From NCBI RefSeq assembly GCF_041146395.1, contig NC_091010.1:50178001-50242000 (forward strand): a DNA stretch of 64,000 nucleotides, given 5' to 3'. Both the position numbers and the translations under genes were made by a program. The notes below the pieces were generated by a model, which did not search any database, was not told where the DNA came from, and was given only the letters and a program-made list of their open reading frames with translations. This stretch comes from Eulemur rufifrons (Eukaryota > Chordata > Mammalia > Primates > Lemuridae). Shown here one piece after another: positions 12,875 to 25,540 of this stretch; position 1 is the stretch's first letter; each line of letters opens with the position of its first letter.

Positions 12875-13004
12875 GAACAAGAGTTTGTTCAGAAGCAACA
12901 ACAAGAATTAGATGGCTCTCTGAAAAAGATCATCCAACAACAGAAGGCAGAGTTGGCCAATATTGAGAGAGAGTGCCTGAATAACAAGCAACAGCTCATG
13001 AGAG
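12875..13004 (+). CDS. SLK: SLK exon 14, coiled coil
   Basis: The acceptor is gtctaatag and the donor AGAG|gtatat. It encodes EQEFVQKQQQELDGSLKKII through NNKQQLMR plus one base of the next Ala codon (phase 0-1). It follows the 7-kb intron 13, the largest in the window, which contains two Alu and two MIR copies. Confidence 0.95.
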
Positions 13005-13625
13005 GTATATTAAATTCTGCAGCATGAATGTGTATATGAAGTGAGATCTCAAAAATACTGCAGAGATATACCTTGGAAATTATTGGAATGCTTTTCTTCG
13101 CTAGAGTGGTAAAGGCAAAGATAAAGAAAGTTGTGTCAAATAAGAGAAAAGAGTCTTTCAAAATTTAGAAATATTGCAAAATATAGAATCCCTTTATGAC
13201 AGAAATGAACATAGACATATAATCCATAAATTTTCTCTTGTCCAGGTAGTGCTAGAAATATATCTCATTAATTTTATGTATTCATTATGCCTTATAATTA
13301 TTGGTATACTCAACGGCTACATGATAGAATGGAATTTTAAGTACTTATTCCTCCTAAAAAATTAGCTTAGATTTTTTTTTTCTTTGTTATGATTAAATGG
13401 AATTTTGGTTTAGGGTAGGACATTCTCTGTTTATAGGGCATTAGAACAAAATGGAAGGAGGAATAGATATTATCTTTATGTTGGCAAAATTTTACTTATA
13501 GCTCAGAATGTCAATATATGTGTATAAGTTAGTGTATATAGAACACTTATGTAAATATTAAAATGATGAGCAAAGTGCATCAGTAAAGAGAGCAAAGTGA
13601 CATTTTGAAAACTGCTATCTTCTAG

Positions 13626-13750
13626 CTCGAGAAGCTGCAATTTGGGAGCTTGAAGAACGACACTTACAAGAAAAACATCAACTGCTCAAACAGCAACTTA
13701 AAGATCAATATTTCATGCAAAGACATCAGCTACTTAAGCGCCATGAGAAG
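13626..13750 (+). CDS. SLK: SLK exon 15, coiled coil
   Basis: The acceptor is atcttctag and the donor AAG|gttagt. After two bases completing the split Ala codon it encodes [20 protein letters not shown] through QLLKRHEK (phase 1-0). It is a strongly heptad-patterned helix. Confidence 0.95.
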
Positions 13751-14114
13751 GTTAGTGAAAAGAAAGTTTCTTTTTTATTCATTTTAAAGTTGTAAACCTA
13801 TTTAGTTTTGAAGCTTATTTTCTTAAAGAATGAATTTTAGATTTCCTTTCTTTTATACTAAAATTTCTTTGATGAAGTTTGAAGTAATTAATTGTATTTT
13901 GATCGTGATTGCAAACTTCTTTTCTACAAATTACAAGAAAGGTAACTAATTACAGTGCTTAAAGACCTCTTACACATTGTAATTTTTATCTTCTCTTCCA
14001 AAGAGCTATTTTGGCTACATTTGTGGTTCAAGAATCTTAAAAATTTAGACTTCCTGTACTTAGTAAAACAGAGTTTCAATATAAGACTCTTATCACTAGT
14101 AACTTTATTTTCTT

Positions 14115-14455
14115 TTTTTTTTTTTTTTTTTGTTGAGACAGAGTCTCACTCTGTTACCCGGGCTAGAGTGAGTGCCGTGGCGTCAGCCTAGCTCACAGCA
14201 ACCTCAAACTCCTGGGGTTAAGTGATCCTACTGCCTCAGCCTCCCGAGTAGCTGGGACTACAGGCATGCACCACCATGCCCGGCTAATTTTTTCTATATA
14301 TATGTTTAGTTGGCCAGATCATTTCTTTCTATTTTTTTAGTAGAGACGAGGTCTCGCTCTTGCTCAGGCTGGTCTCGAACTCCTGACCTCAAGCGATCCA
14401 CCCGCCTCGGCCTCCCAGAGTGCTAGGATTACAGGCGTGAGCCACCGCGCCCGGC
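14115..14455 (-). repeat. Strepsirrhine-type Alu with target-site duplication
   Basis: Reverse orientation, poly(T) to ccaccgcgcccggc. CTTTATTTTCTT is repeated at 14103-14114 and 14456-14467. It contains the lineage-typical ctatatatatgtttagttggcc middle. Confidence 0.92.
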
Positions 14456-14630
14456 CTTTATTTTCTTATAAATTATTTTTTGCCTAATTTTTTTCTGGTC
14501 ACTATGTAACAAGGGAGAGAATAATTATGGGAAACAATAATAAAATGACATGTTTGAATATACATGTGGATACTGAGTATTAGATTATATCTATTAATAC
14601 ATCACTGGTTTCTGTTTAAAACTTTCATAG

Positions 14631-14819
14631 GAAACAGAACAAATGCAGCGTTACAATCAACGACTTATTGAGGAATTGAAAAACAGACAGACTCAAGAAA
14701 GAGCAAGATTACCCAAGATTCAACGCAGTGAAGCTAAGACTCGAATGGCCATGTTTAAGAAAAGTTTGAGAATTAACTCAACAGCTACGCCAGATCAGGA
14801 CCGTGACAAAATTAAACAG
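14631..14819 (+). CDS. SLK: SLK exon 16, coiled coil / ATH core
   Basis: This is 63 codons, phase 0-0 (acceptor ctttcatag, donor CAG|gtaaat), starting [20 protein letters not shown] and containing [20 protein letters not shown]. This Arg/Lys-rich stretch is the most conserved part of the SLK/LOK C-terminus and belongs to the AT1-46 homology (ATH) region. Confidence 0.95.
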
Positions 14820-15377
14820 GTAAATACACAAATTATTCTCTTTTAGGTTTACAAAATTCACATGATTTTTAGAAGTGCCACATAATTGTGTTGTAAACAT
14901 TTGGAGCCACTTTGGGTTTGCTGATTTTCACTTTAAGTCTGTGAACTTGGGCTAGATACATGACAATGTACCAACTTAGTCTTCCCAGGGTGGTGGTCCC
15001 AGAGGGCAAAGCCCTTGCTCCCATGCCTCACACCAGATCCTTGGCTAGACTGGTCCTAAGACCAGCCCTGGGAATGAGATGACTTGGACAATGTTTTAAG
15101 TGGAAATATATGGCCTCACTATCATACTTCTACAGTCATAGTCACACACACACAAATTAACTCAGAACACTAAGCAGATAGGAGGATCGAGGTTTTCATC
15201 AGAAGTTCTCCCCTCCCCCCATCACGTTAGACTCCAGGTTTCAGTCACAGCATATTATTACTTGTAGCTTTAGTTTATTTTACTTTGTTTTGTTAAATTA
15301 TTTTACATCATCAGAATATGTAGAAATTATATTGCCTGTTAACCATAATTTATCTTTTTGTTTTTCCTTGTTTATAG

Positions 15378-15503
15378 TTTGCTGCACAAGAAGAAAAGAG
15401 GCAGAAAAATGAGAGAATGGCTCAGCATCAGAAACATGAAAATCAAATGCGGGATCTTCAGTTGCAGTGTGAAGCCAATGTTCGAGAACTACATCAGCTA
15501 CAG
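15378..15503 (+). CDS. SLK: SLK exon 17, coiled coil
   Basis: This is 42 codons, phase 0-0 (acceptor ttgtttatag, donor CAG|gttaga), [20 protein letters not shown] to NVRELHQLQ. It continues the ATH coiled coil. Confidence 0.95.
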
Positions 15504-16430
15504 GTTAGATACAGAAGCATGACAACCACACTTGTAGTACATGGGCAGCACAAATAGCTGATTCTGAGAAAATAATAGCCAAAACAAACTGCACATTACT
15601 TATGAAAAATAGGATTTAAAGGTTGGGTTTTTTGTGTAGCTCCACATGAAGATCAGTTTAGTATCATAGATACTTGTTTAGGTTTTATATAATGATGATT
15701 AATGTAAACATGCAGCTAAATTATAACCTAGGAAATTGTCTTTGAGTATTGTTTTTAGTGTATTTTGCAAGAAGATGTACAAAGTTTTCAAAATGAGATA
15801 AATAGTTTTGTTGTCAGATTCTGAATTTTTTTTTGTCAGATTCTGAGTTTAAAATTTTTCTTCCATTTAGAGGGAAATAGTTGATTTTCTTCTAGGTTTT
15901 TGAAAAAAGTGATAAATATAAGGGAATTTTTCTCCTAAGAAATTTAAAGGTTACTTTAGAGAGGGCTGATTTTGGACCATACCTGGAGTGTGCAGCCCAT
16001 CTAGTTTATAACCTAAAATGTTTAAAATTGCAGAGTAGTGTATACAGTGTGCATACTCTATGTATTTGCTTAACTTACTAGAGTAGAATAGGTCTGATCC
16101 CACATTCTGGTACCAGTGGGTGAAATGTATGCAAGCTTCCTTCTGTGAAATGTCAGTTTTATGCATAAGCAAACCTTCTTAGAAAAAACAAAGGCTCAAA
16201 CTAATTCTAAGTTCTTTTTATATGGTGTACAACAGATCTAGCTTCTAAACTTGTGAAAATGAAGCTCTGACTGATTTCATAATTCTTGGCCCTTGGTTTT
16301 TAGAGGAAAACTTAAATCTCAGTATAATAGCATGATGTTTGATGAATAATTTACTGTTTTGGAAGTTATTGTATTTGTGAAAAATTGCTTAGTTGATCAA
16401 AATTTTTTTTAATCCAAACTTTATTTTCAG

Positions 16431-16544
16431 AATGAAAAATGCCATCTGTTGGTTGAGCATGAGACTCAGAAACTAAAGGAGTTAGATGAGGAACACAGCC
16501 AAGAATTAAAGGAGTGGAGAGAGAAATTGAGACCTAGGAAAAAG
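16431..16544 (+). CDS. SLK: SLK exon 18, coiled coil
   Basis: This is 38 codons, phase 0-0 (acceptor tttattttcag, donor AAG|gtgatt), [20 protein letters not shown] to REKLRPRKK. The open frame runs on into the intron, but the GT donor and the fit to exon 19 (TLEEEFARK) support splicing at 16544. Confidence 0.95.
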
Positions 16545-17654
16545 GTGATTTTAAAAGCTTTAATTAAATTGATAATGTTTGCACTCATCCATCCACCCAG
16601 CTATTGGCTCTTTACCTGGTATGTGTCAGGTACAGAGTCCAGGTCAGGACATAGAGATGAAAAGACAAAGTCCTTGTCTCCAAAAGGTTCAGACTCTAAT
16701 GACAAGCAATTACAAATTGGTAGGATCATTGCTCTGAAAGGAGGTAAGTACAAGATAACAGGGGAAAGGAGCAGCATTTATAAGCAAAGGAGGTGGAGAA
16801 CTGTCTGGGAAAGTCAGGGGAAGGCCTTAGAGAGGAGATGCCTTGTAAGCCAACTGAGGCTTTAAGGATGAGTAAGAGCTTGCTAGGTGGATGGACAGAT
16901 TGGGGTGGAATTGGGTAATTTAAGTAGAGAGAAGAGGATGAGTGAAAATGATGCATACAGATAATTACAAATAGATCCCTATCATTGGAACGTTAGGGGT
17001 GTGTGTGTGCCTGTGTGTAGGCGTTAAGGAGGGAAGAAAGGAAGTGATGACAGCTAAGTCTGGACAAGGTCTACTGGAGCCATATTACAGGGCCCTGGTA
17101 TGCTATGTAAATGTGAAATCCAGTAAAATAGGGATTTCTTCCCTCTCTCCTTCCTTTTCCTTGTTTGTACTTGACCAGGCTAGCATGGTCTTATTGATTA
17201 ACCATTTCAGTGTTGTTTTTTCTATCACTATATGATCCCTATCCCTCTGTTGACCCTCAAACTTAAACTTTCATTCCCTTTTGGGCTTCCTGCCTGCTAT
17301 ACATTTTAACCATTCCTTTCTTCCATCCATCCAATGTATTTAGCCTCTACTGTGTGCCAGAGGTTTCTAGAGGAAGTGAAATGACTAAGTCAGTTGATAG
17401 TGTGGCTTATTTTCAATTTTATTTATTGTTAAATTTTTTGAATAGTTAATACATTCATGTAGTTCAGAATTCAGAAGGTACAGAATGGCAAGCAGTAAAA
17501 AGTTCCTTTCCCCAGTTTCTCTTTTTAACTCTTTGTAGTCTAGCTTCCACCCCAAACTCCCCAGTTGAACTTGTTGACGGTGGTCATAAATGAGTAGCTA
17601 ATAACCAAATCCTACAGCCTTATCTAACTGTTCTCATTAAAAGTCTTATTTCTT

Positions 17655-18530
17655 GCAAATCAAAACTACAATGAGATATCACTTAACCCCAGTGAGAATG
17701 GCCTTTATCAAAAAAACCCAAAACAACACATGTTGGCGTGGGTGTGGAGAGACAGGAACACTCATACACTGCTGGTGGGACTGCAAACTAGTGCAACCCC
17801 TGTGGAAAGCATTATGGAGGTATCTTAAACAGATTCAAGCAGACCTGCCATTTGACCCAGCAATCCCATTACTGGGCATATACCCAAAGGAAAAAAGGTC
17901 ATTCTTTAACAAAGACACATGTACCCGAATGTTTATAGCAGCACAATTCACAATAGCAAAGATGTGGAAGCAACCCAAATGCCCATCAATACATGATTGG
18001 ATTAGTAAGCTGTGGTATATGTATACCATGGAATATTACTCAGCTATAAGGAATGATGAAGATACGACATCGCTATGGTTCTCCTGGAGAGAATTGGAAC
18101 CCATTATATTAAGTGAAGTATCCCAAGATTGGAAAAACAAGCATCACATGTACTCACCAGAAAATTGGTTCCCCTGATCATCACCTAAATACACATCTGG
18201 GAACAACACCAATTGGATGTCAGACTGAGGTGGGGGGTGGGGGAGGGGATGGGGGTATGCCTACACAATGAGTGCATTGTGCACCGTTTGGGGAGTGGTA
18301 ACACTTGAAGGTGCTGACTCGGGAAGGGGGGGGTGGGGAAGGGAGGGATATATACCTACATGATGGGTGCAATGCGCACGACCTGGGGAACAGACACGTC
18401 TGGAGCTCTGGCTTGGGGGGAAGGGCGGAACAGGAGCAACGTATGTAACCTGAAATTCTGTATCCCCCATAACAAGATGAAATAAAAAAAAAAATATAGG
18501 GAATTACAAAAAAAAAAAAAAAAAAAAAAA
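17655..18530 (+). mobile_element. 5'-truncated L1 (ORF2 end, 3' UTR, poly(A))
   Basis: It starts in the L1 ORF2 C-terminal region; the translation contains [16 protein letters not shown] and [16 protein letters not shown] with stop at 18175-18177. A G-rich L1 3' UTR follows, then AATAAA and an A-tail. Only the distal ORF2 remains, so it is dead as a mobile element. AAAAGTCTTATTTCTT flanks it at 17639-17654 and 18529-18544. The tail has two A-runs separated by tatagggaattac. Confidence 0.93.
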
Positions 18531-18544
18531 AAGTCTTATTTCTT

Positions 18545-18878
<334 letters not shown>

Positions 18879-19012
18879 AAAAGTCTTATTTCTTAAAATT
18901 TTCTTCTCGCCTGGCTTTTGTGACATTACTCATTCTCTGTGCTCTTTATCATCTTTTCTTTGTCTTCCTAAAATGTAGGCATTTCCCAGTTTTGCACCTT
19001 TAGTTCTATTCT

Positions 19013-19628
19013 TTTTTTTTATTTTTTAAATTTTTTTTATTTCAGGAAATTATGGGGGTACAAACATTTTGGTTACATGTTATGACTTTGCCACATCCCA
19101 ACCATGATTTGAGACGTGCCCTTCTCCCGCTACAATGCTCACCATGTCCATTAGTTGTGAGTTTACCCACCCCCAACCTCCCTACCCTCAAAGATTATTA
19201 CTACTGTGTGAGCACCTTAGTGTTGATCAGTCAGTGCTAATTTGATGGCGAGGGCATGTGGTGCCTATTCTTCCATTCTTGTGATACCTCACTTCGGAGG
19301 ACAGGCTCAAGCTCTATCCAGGAAAATATAAGAGGTGCTAGATTACCATCGTTTCTTATAATTGAGTAGTATTCCATTGTATACATATATGATATTTTAT
19401 TAATCCACTATGGATTGATGGGCACTTGGATTGTTTCCACATCCTTGCTATGGTGAATTGTGCTGCTATAAACATTCGAGTGCAGATATCTTTATTATAG
19501 AATGACTTTTGTTCCTTTGGGTAGGTGCCTAATAATGCTGTTGCTGGATCAAATGGTAGTTCTACTTGGAGGTCTTGGAGGTATCTCCAAATTCTTTTCC
19601 ACAGGGGTTGTACTAATTTGCAGTCCCA
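19013..19628 (-). mobile_element. L1 3' fragment, reverse orientation
   Basis: Poly(T) start, ttatgggggtacaaacattttggttacatg, then antisense ORF2 end (agtagtattccattgtatacatatatg...gattgatgggcacttggattgtttccac...gtactaatttgcagtccca). Imperfect flanks (tagttctattctttt / tagttcttttcttt) mark the insertion. Confidence 0.9.
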
Positions 19629-19734
19629 TAGTTCTTTTCTTTACATTGATGATCTTATAGCTAGTCTTGGTTTCAGCTGTTGCATATTTATAGACAATTC
19701 CTAAACTTGAATAGTAGGGGTTGTATAGAGCACA

Positions 19735-19930
19735 AACTCTAAGTCATACAGATGTGGGTTCAAATCTCAGTGCTGATACTGATTAATTTTGTCTCTTTCC
19801 ATTTCTTGCCCCAGTTATCCTCATTTATAAAATGAGGATAATACCAGCTACTCAATTGGAGTGGTTAAAAAAGTTTTAAAAAGTGATGTCTTTATAGCAC
19901 TTATCTAGAACCTGAGCTATAGTCAGGGTT
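19735..19930 (+). repeat. MIR element
   Basis: gtgggttcaaatctcagtgctgatactgatt...cctcatttataaaatgaggataataccagct is the MIR core and 3' half. Confidence 0.7.
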
Positions 19931-20849
19931 CAATGAGTGGTTGCTGTTGCTATTATTGTTTATATATCACTTTGAGCTCTAAGCTCCCATTTTCCATCTG
20001 GGTGTTAGATTCCTCTTCATTTTGTTCAGGCATCTGTGTGTTCAAATATCATTTCATCAGTGGTTCTTTTTTTTTGATCACTATACATAAAATAGACCCC
20101 ATACCCTCCTCAAGCAAGCATTCTGTATCCGCTCTTCTTTCTTTGTTTTTCTTTATAACACTCATCGCCACCAGACACATTGTTTATTGTCTTCTCCCAT
20201 GAGAAGATAAACTCCTTAAAAGCAGGAACATTATTTTTTGTTTTCCGATACATATATCCAGCTTCTGGAACAGTTCCTGGCACATTGTAAATGATCAGTA
20301 CATGAGTGTTGACTAAAGAATGTAAACTCAGTGGAGATAAAACCAAACTCAACATTCTTTTTCCCTTCCTCTCTGTCTTACCTCTCCTCCATCCCTATAG
20401 TCCCACTCACTATCAGATATTCTTCCCTGTATTCCTTTTCTTTTAATTGACGTCTAGGCTAGAAATCTGAATTATTTTTCATTTCTGTCACACTCTGTAT
20501 TCCGTTAATTTTGACTCTCTTTTCATAATATTTTCTCTCTTTCCCACTGCTATCCTACTACTTGCTTAAATTGTTCAGTAATATCCTAATGGAATCTCTG
20601 GTTTCTAGTTCCCTTCCCCTTCTTCCCACTTGCCTGCCATCACCAGAGTGTTTATCCACAGGAACATCTCTGATACTGTCATAGTGGTGTTGGTAAGTCT
20701 TCAGTCCATCAGAATAAAACATTAATCCCTTAATTTGTCTTTGAAGTCTTCATAGTGCCACATTTGGGTCACACCACCCTTTCTAGCTTTATCTCCCACT
20801 AGCCACTTTGTTTCTAGTCCATGTTCCAGCATTGGGTGTAGTCACCATT

Positions 20850-21050
20850 CCTCACACCAACTCCTCAGTTTCCTGCCTTTGTGCCATGGTTTCAGCTCCC
20901 TCTCTGGCATGCCTTCCCCATCCTGCCTGTCAAATTCTTATCTTTCCTTTAAGACTAAGCTCATGTTTCACCTCTTCTGAGAAACCTTTCTGTATGCTTC
21001 CATCTTTTCCTATGCTTTGTACCTACAAACAGCACTTATCTCTGAATCAC
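20850..21050. repeat. L2-like fragment
   Basis: ctcctcagtttcctgcc...ctggcatgccttccccatcc...aagactaagctcatgtttcacctcttctgagaaacctttc resembles the antisense L2 3' region. Confidence 0.5.
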
Positions 21051-21059
21051 TTGTCCACA

Positions 21060-21368
21060 AAGTCATTGATACCTACAACAAATACCATAAACTGGAGGCT
21101 GGGAACTCTGAGATCAGGGTACTCACATGGTCAGATTCTGTGAGGGCCCTCTTCTGGGTCACAGACTGCTGACTTCTCATTGTGTTCTCACTGTGAAAAA
21201 AGAACTTTCTTTTGAGGCCCTTATGAGGGCACTAATCCCATTTCTGAGGGTTCCAGTCTCATGACCTAATCACCTCCCAAAGGCCCCATCTCCTAATACC
21301 ATCACATTAGGGATTAGGTTTTGATATATGAATTTTGGGGGTACAGAGACATTTAGTTCACAACAATG
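21060..21368. repeat. Old interspersed repeat, family not assigned
   Basis: The stretch ...gaggctgggaactctgagatcaggg...tgacctaatcacctcccaaaggccccatctcctaataccatcacattag...tatgaattttgggggtacagagacattta matches a well-known mammalian repeat text, but I cannot name the family with confidence. Confidence 0.5.
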
Positions 21369-21539
21369 CCTCAGATATTTATCAAGCACTTACTATTTTT
21401 GCTTTCTGTTATGGAGATGTAAAGGTGAATCTTGTTTAGGTCCTACCTTTAAACCACTTACAGTCTAGTGTGGAAGAAAAGACAGGCACATTAATAAATA
21501 AAAAGTAGAAAGAGATAAGTGCCACATGGAAGAAGCAGA

Positions 21540-21700
21540 TAATAGTTAATAATAGGTGCCATTTATTGGAGTGCATAGTATGTATTAAGTACATCATTAT
21601 CACATTTAATCTTCACATAGCAAATCAGTGAGGTATTATTCCTGTTTTACAGCAGAGGAATTAAATGATTCTCTAATACAAAAAAGTTAAGTAATGGACC
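21540..21700 (+). repeat. MIR-like fragment
   Basis: taggtgccatttattggagtgcatagtatgtattaagtacatcattatcacatttaatcttcacatagc...ttttacagcagaggaattaaatg follows the MIR pattern; diverged. Confidence 0.5.
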
Positions 21701-21885
21701 CGTATGGCTGAGCTGGACTTGCAAGTAGGGCTGTACAAAGCTTATGATCTGAACTATTGAGCAGTCATGTCTTCTTTGGGGGAATGTACAAAGAAAGTGT
21801 TTTGGACAAGTCATTTTATGCTGTCAGTATAAATTCTGTATGTAATACCAGCACAAAACAATTTCATTTTTCCTTTCTTTTTAAG

Positions 21886-22032
21886 ACACTGGAAGAAGAG
21901 TTTGCCAGGAAACTCCAGGAACAGGAAGTGTTCTTTAAAATGACTGGGGAGTCTGAATGCCTTAACCCATCAACACAGAGCCGTATTTCTAAATTCTATC
22001 CTATTCCTAGCTTGCATTCCACTGGATCATAA
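21886..22032 (+). CDS. SLK: SLK exon 19, C-terminus and stop
   Basis: The acceptor is ttctttttaag. It encodes TLEEEFARKLQEQEVFFKMT and then the non-coiled tail ...SRISKFYPIPSLHSTGS, with TAA at 22030-22032. It is preceded by the 5.3-kb intron 18, which is packed with L1, Alu, MIR and L2 copies. Confidence 0.96.
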   Translation, partial: TLEEEFARKLQEQEVFFKMTGESECLNPSTQSRISKFYPIPSLHSTGS

Positions 22033-25000
22033 CATGGGAAGCATTCTGTGCTTGAGTTTGGCTTTTTAAATATGTCATTCTATTCTCTTCATCTTCTGCC
22101 ACAGTCTGTATCAAATAGCTCACGAAGACAATCACCTGCCTCACCTTCTAGGTGTTTTTCTGTTTTTTGTTTGGGTTTTTTTTTTTAAAAAAGCAAAGAT
22201 GAAGGGAAAACAAACTAAGACAGATGCTGGGCCATGTTGGCAAAGTAGCATCTTGCAGTAATTCCCTAAGGTGATTTTGTATATTAATCTTAAAAATTGT
22301 ATTCTTTAGACACTGTTACCTGAAAAATTATTAAGAGAAATAATGTTTAAAGTTATTTAAAAAAACTGTTATGTCACTAAGTATTAATAAATGTCTTTTT
22401 ACTTGCCCTAACTTCTCAGTGATGCCTAAATTCTATAGCTGAAGCTCTGCTGTAGAGGATTGAAATGATTTTCTTTTGGTGAATCAGCTCTCATAAAAAA
22501 GCTATGAGTTGCTCAAAATGTTCTATTGATTCAGTGAATAAATATATTTTATCTCTAAATAGGAACAAACTCTTTTAAAAGAGAGAAATTATTTCAGTAA
22601 TTTGTTGAAAGTAACCTATTTAGGCATGAGCTAATAATTGAGGGTGCTAGTTTTATTCAGATAGTGCCTAAAACACTAAATTTTAATCAAGTCTAAAATA
22701 GGATTTTCTTTTTGATCAACAGGGACATAACATCCTTAGCATTAAACATTATTGTGTTAAAAATCTTGCTCCTATTACCATTTGTTGGAAATTTTCATCC
22801 TAAAATATATGTTGTACAAAGTTTGGAAAGACAAAAAAAAAAAAAAAGTAGCTTCTAGATGTGCAAATTGGAAATGTAAAACACCAACTAAAAGTAATAT
22901 AGATTTAGCCGTCTCAGTTTATTTTCTAAAATAATACATGAGTTAAATGACTTCCCTCCATCTTAGTGAATTCTGTTCGTTTAAAACTCTATGAGAAGCT
23001 TTCAGGCTCTGAGTTATATTTATAAATATATTTTCTGAAATTAGTCTTAAAAGAGGCATTTGTTCAGAATACTTTTGTTTAAAGGATTTAAATATTTAGG
23101 CAAATGTCAGGAATGACTTTTCATTGTTTTGAAATGAGGCTACTTACATTTTGGTTTTATTTTGTTTCATATTTAAATTATTTACTTTGAATGGGAAAAG
23201 CCTGAAACCTTTATCATGTGGTTGCTGATATGTGTAATTATTAATGAAATGTTCACTCTCAGTCCCTTTTGAGGCTTAGAATTTCAACCATGTGTCAGGT
23301 CAAACAGTATTATGAACTGGACTTTGGTGTGTGACACAGCACACTTGTAAATGATGCTTGTTGCCTGCCATTTACAACCTATTCTCTCTTAAGAGTGCTG
23401 GGTACCAAATTGTAAAAGTTTGTTTTTAGTTGTATTACTTTTGAGGCTGGTGAAAAATTTAAATGCAACTTTGTGGGAACACTGATTTATACTAAGAACA
23501 CGTAAATGTCTGTAGCACTTTCTTGCAGTTAATTTGAAAACTTTAGATGCTGAACCTTATTTTGTCAGTGGTTTAGATGATTTAAAAATGCATGTGCAAT
23601 TTTAATTTTGTAATTGTTTTGACAAGCATAATTTACTTGGACAACTTTGTAGGTAGCCTTAACTTCTGGCCAAGTTTGTTTTTTATATAAATATATATAC
23701 ATATATTATGTATGGTTGTAAATTCATACACTTATCACATGTATGTGTTACTATATACAAAACTCTTTTAATGCTTTATTCTCAAATGCTGGGTTGAAAA
23801 ATGTTTTTAAAGCCTTTTGAAATATATATCTTTATAAAGTAATATTCAGGATGATGGAAATTGTTTATATTGTTATGATAAAAATGACAGTATAATGTTG
23901 CCCAGTGTATTTAATGATTTATTTGAAGAGGGAGTGGGAGGAAGGTTCTTAACCACTTTCTCCTTTGAAATTTTCAGTTTATTAACTTCTTAAAAATGAA
24001 TACTTTAGGCAGTAGGTATTTTTTCATATCATTGAAATGATACCCTGTGTGCTAAAGTTTGTGGCACCTAATTAATTTGGTCTGAATATTTGATTCTTTT
24101 CCTTTCAGTTTGACATTCAGAGTATTGACTCAAGGAGAGAGGCTCAGAGTGGCATGGTTGATGCTCTGGGTAAAGTTATTAGCAACTCGCATCTCCCGTA
24201 AAACTGCCTTTTGGATTCAGTGTGTGTGCTTGAGTTCTCTTTCAAACATGACCATATTCATATGGGTGCAAGACTATACAATGATACCTATGTAGAGGTG
24301 ACGCATTCATTTTCATACTTAAAGTTATATAAATCTTTTCAAAAAGTGTTTTGTTATAGAATACAGTGTTTGTACCCATACTGGCCCACCTCTTGTTAGG
24401 CCCTATATTCAAATAGATAATACTGATCATTCTTTCTTGCATGAAGTGTAGGTAGGGAGTGGGTGAGGGGCACAGACTTTGAAATCTAAGAGTACAGTCA
24501 AATTTCTTCCTGATTTGGTTGTTTTGTTGCTGTGGCAGAATGTGCCATGAAATGCATAAAAGAACTTCTCCATATGTGCACCCTAATCAGTCCCCTCTCC
24601 TCTTTTTCCTGAGTGCTGTGAGCACACCAGACCTCCACACTTCTGTAGGTCCAGCTCCTAGAGCTTGGGGCACCAGGCTGCCTTTCCTAGTCCTGTCAAC
24701 TATAAGGTATGAATTGCTGAATTAGCTGCTATTTTATGTGGAGTCACATTAAGCTTTTTCTTACCCTTCTCTATGGGGAAGCTATAGGGTGGGTAAGGAG
24801 GAAATTTAGAGTGCTTTTACTTTGCTGAAAATATTAGAACTTTCCTGTGACAGGATACAGCAAATTGTAATTAAATATAAACCAGAACCAGAGCTACCTC
24901 TAAGTAGTATTTCCTCAAGCACAAAGCTCTCAGGCATATGAGACCCAGTTTAATAGAGGGTCTCTGATTTCTTGAGCATCAGTGAGTTTCAGAAGTGACT

Positions 25001-25540
25001 ATTTTTTGTACTCTTCTAGTTTCCTTGTATACACACTTTTTCCCATTCCACACTGTGTTTAAATGACAGACTTCTGAGAAGCCAAATTCTGTCAAAGTAT
25101 TAGCTAGAAATGTTGATTAAAGGCAAACCTAGACTGAAGTGGAAGAAGAGTGTTCCAGTTCTAATAGTCTTTTGATTAAATAAATCAATTCTTTTCTGGG
25201 AAATGATTTTTTTTATAGGAAATGGGATGATATTTTAAATGCTTTTCTTAAGTTGAAGGCACAACAGTTAATGCCTCTATTGTTGCTATTCTGTGGCTGA
25301 TGTGGTTTTGATAAAGCTTTAAAATTTCTGCTACTAAGCCTGGGATAGAGTGTTTTACCAGTTTTAAATGTTGGCTGCAGCTTTTTGTGATCCTTCTCTG
25401 ATTTGCAGTGTAATGAGTTCATAAGCTAAATTTTCAGAAAGAATTTTGTTTCAAATTATGCCTCTTGTCTATTTGAGAGCAACATGTCTTTTCAATCATG
25501 AGATTGACACACAAAAAATAAAGTTATTTCTTAATCTATT
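22033..25540 (+). other. SLK: SLK 3' UTR
   Basis: This AT-rich, repeat-free sequence follows the SLK stop. Candidate poly(A) signals AATAAA occur at 22386-22391 and 22537-22542 (short isoforms), 25179-25184 and 25517-25522. I favour the last as the main end, giving a 3' UTR of about 3.5 kb, because human SLK has a 3' UTR of similar length and ends roughly 2 kb from COL17A1. The exact cleavage site is estimated. A T11-A6 self-complementary run lies near 22180. Confidence 0.7.
25517..25522 (+). terminator. SLK: Candidate SLK poly(A) signal AATAAA
   Basis: AATAAA is followed by gttatttcttaatctattttgggaag, a U-rich then G-containing downstream element. Its distance from the stop (3.5 kb) suits the known long SLK 3' UTR. 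The AATAAA at 25179 is an alternative. Confidence 0.55.

Noticed and set aside
16449..16865. 138-aa open frame extending SLK exon 18 into the intron
   Set aside because: The part after 16544 is intron read-through; the GT donor and the fit to exon 19 favour splicing.
17653..18177. 174-aa open frame with apparent domain similarity
   Set aside because: It is the C-terminal remnant of L1 ORF2 in a truncated element, not a host gene.
22386..22391. AATAAA soon after the SLK stop as the main poly(A) signal
   Set aside because: Possible for a short isoform, but SLK is known for a long 3' UTR and the repeat-free sequence continues to 25.5 kb.
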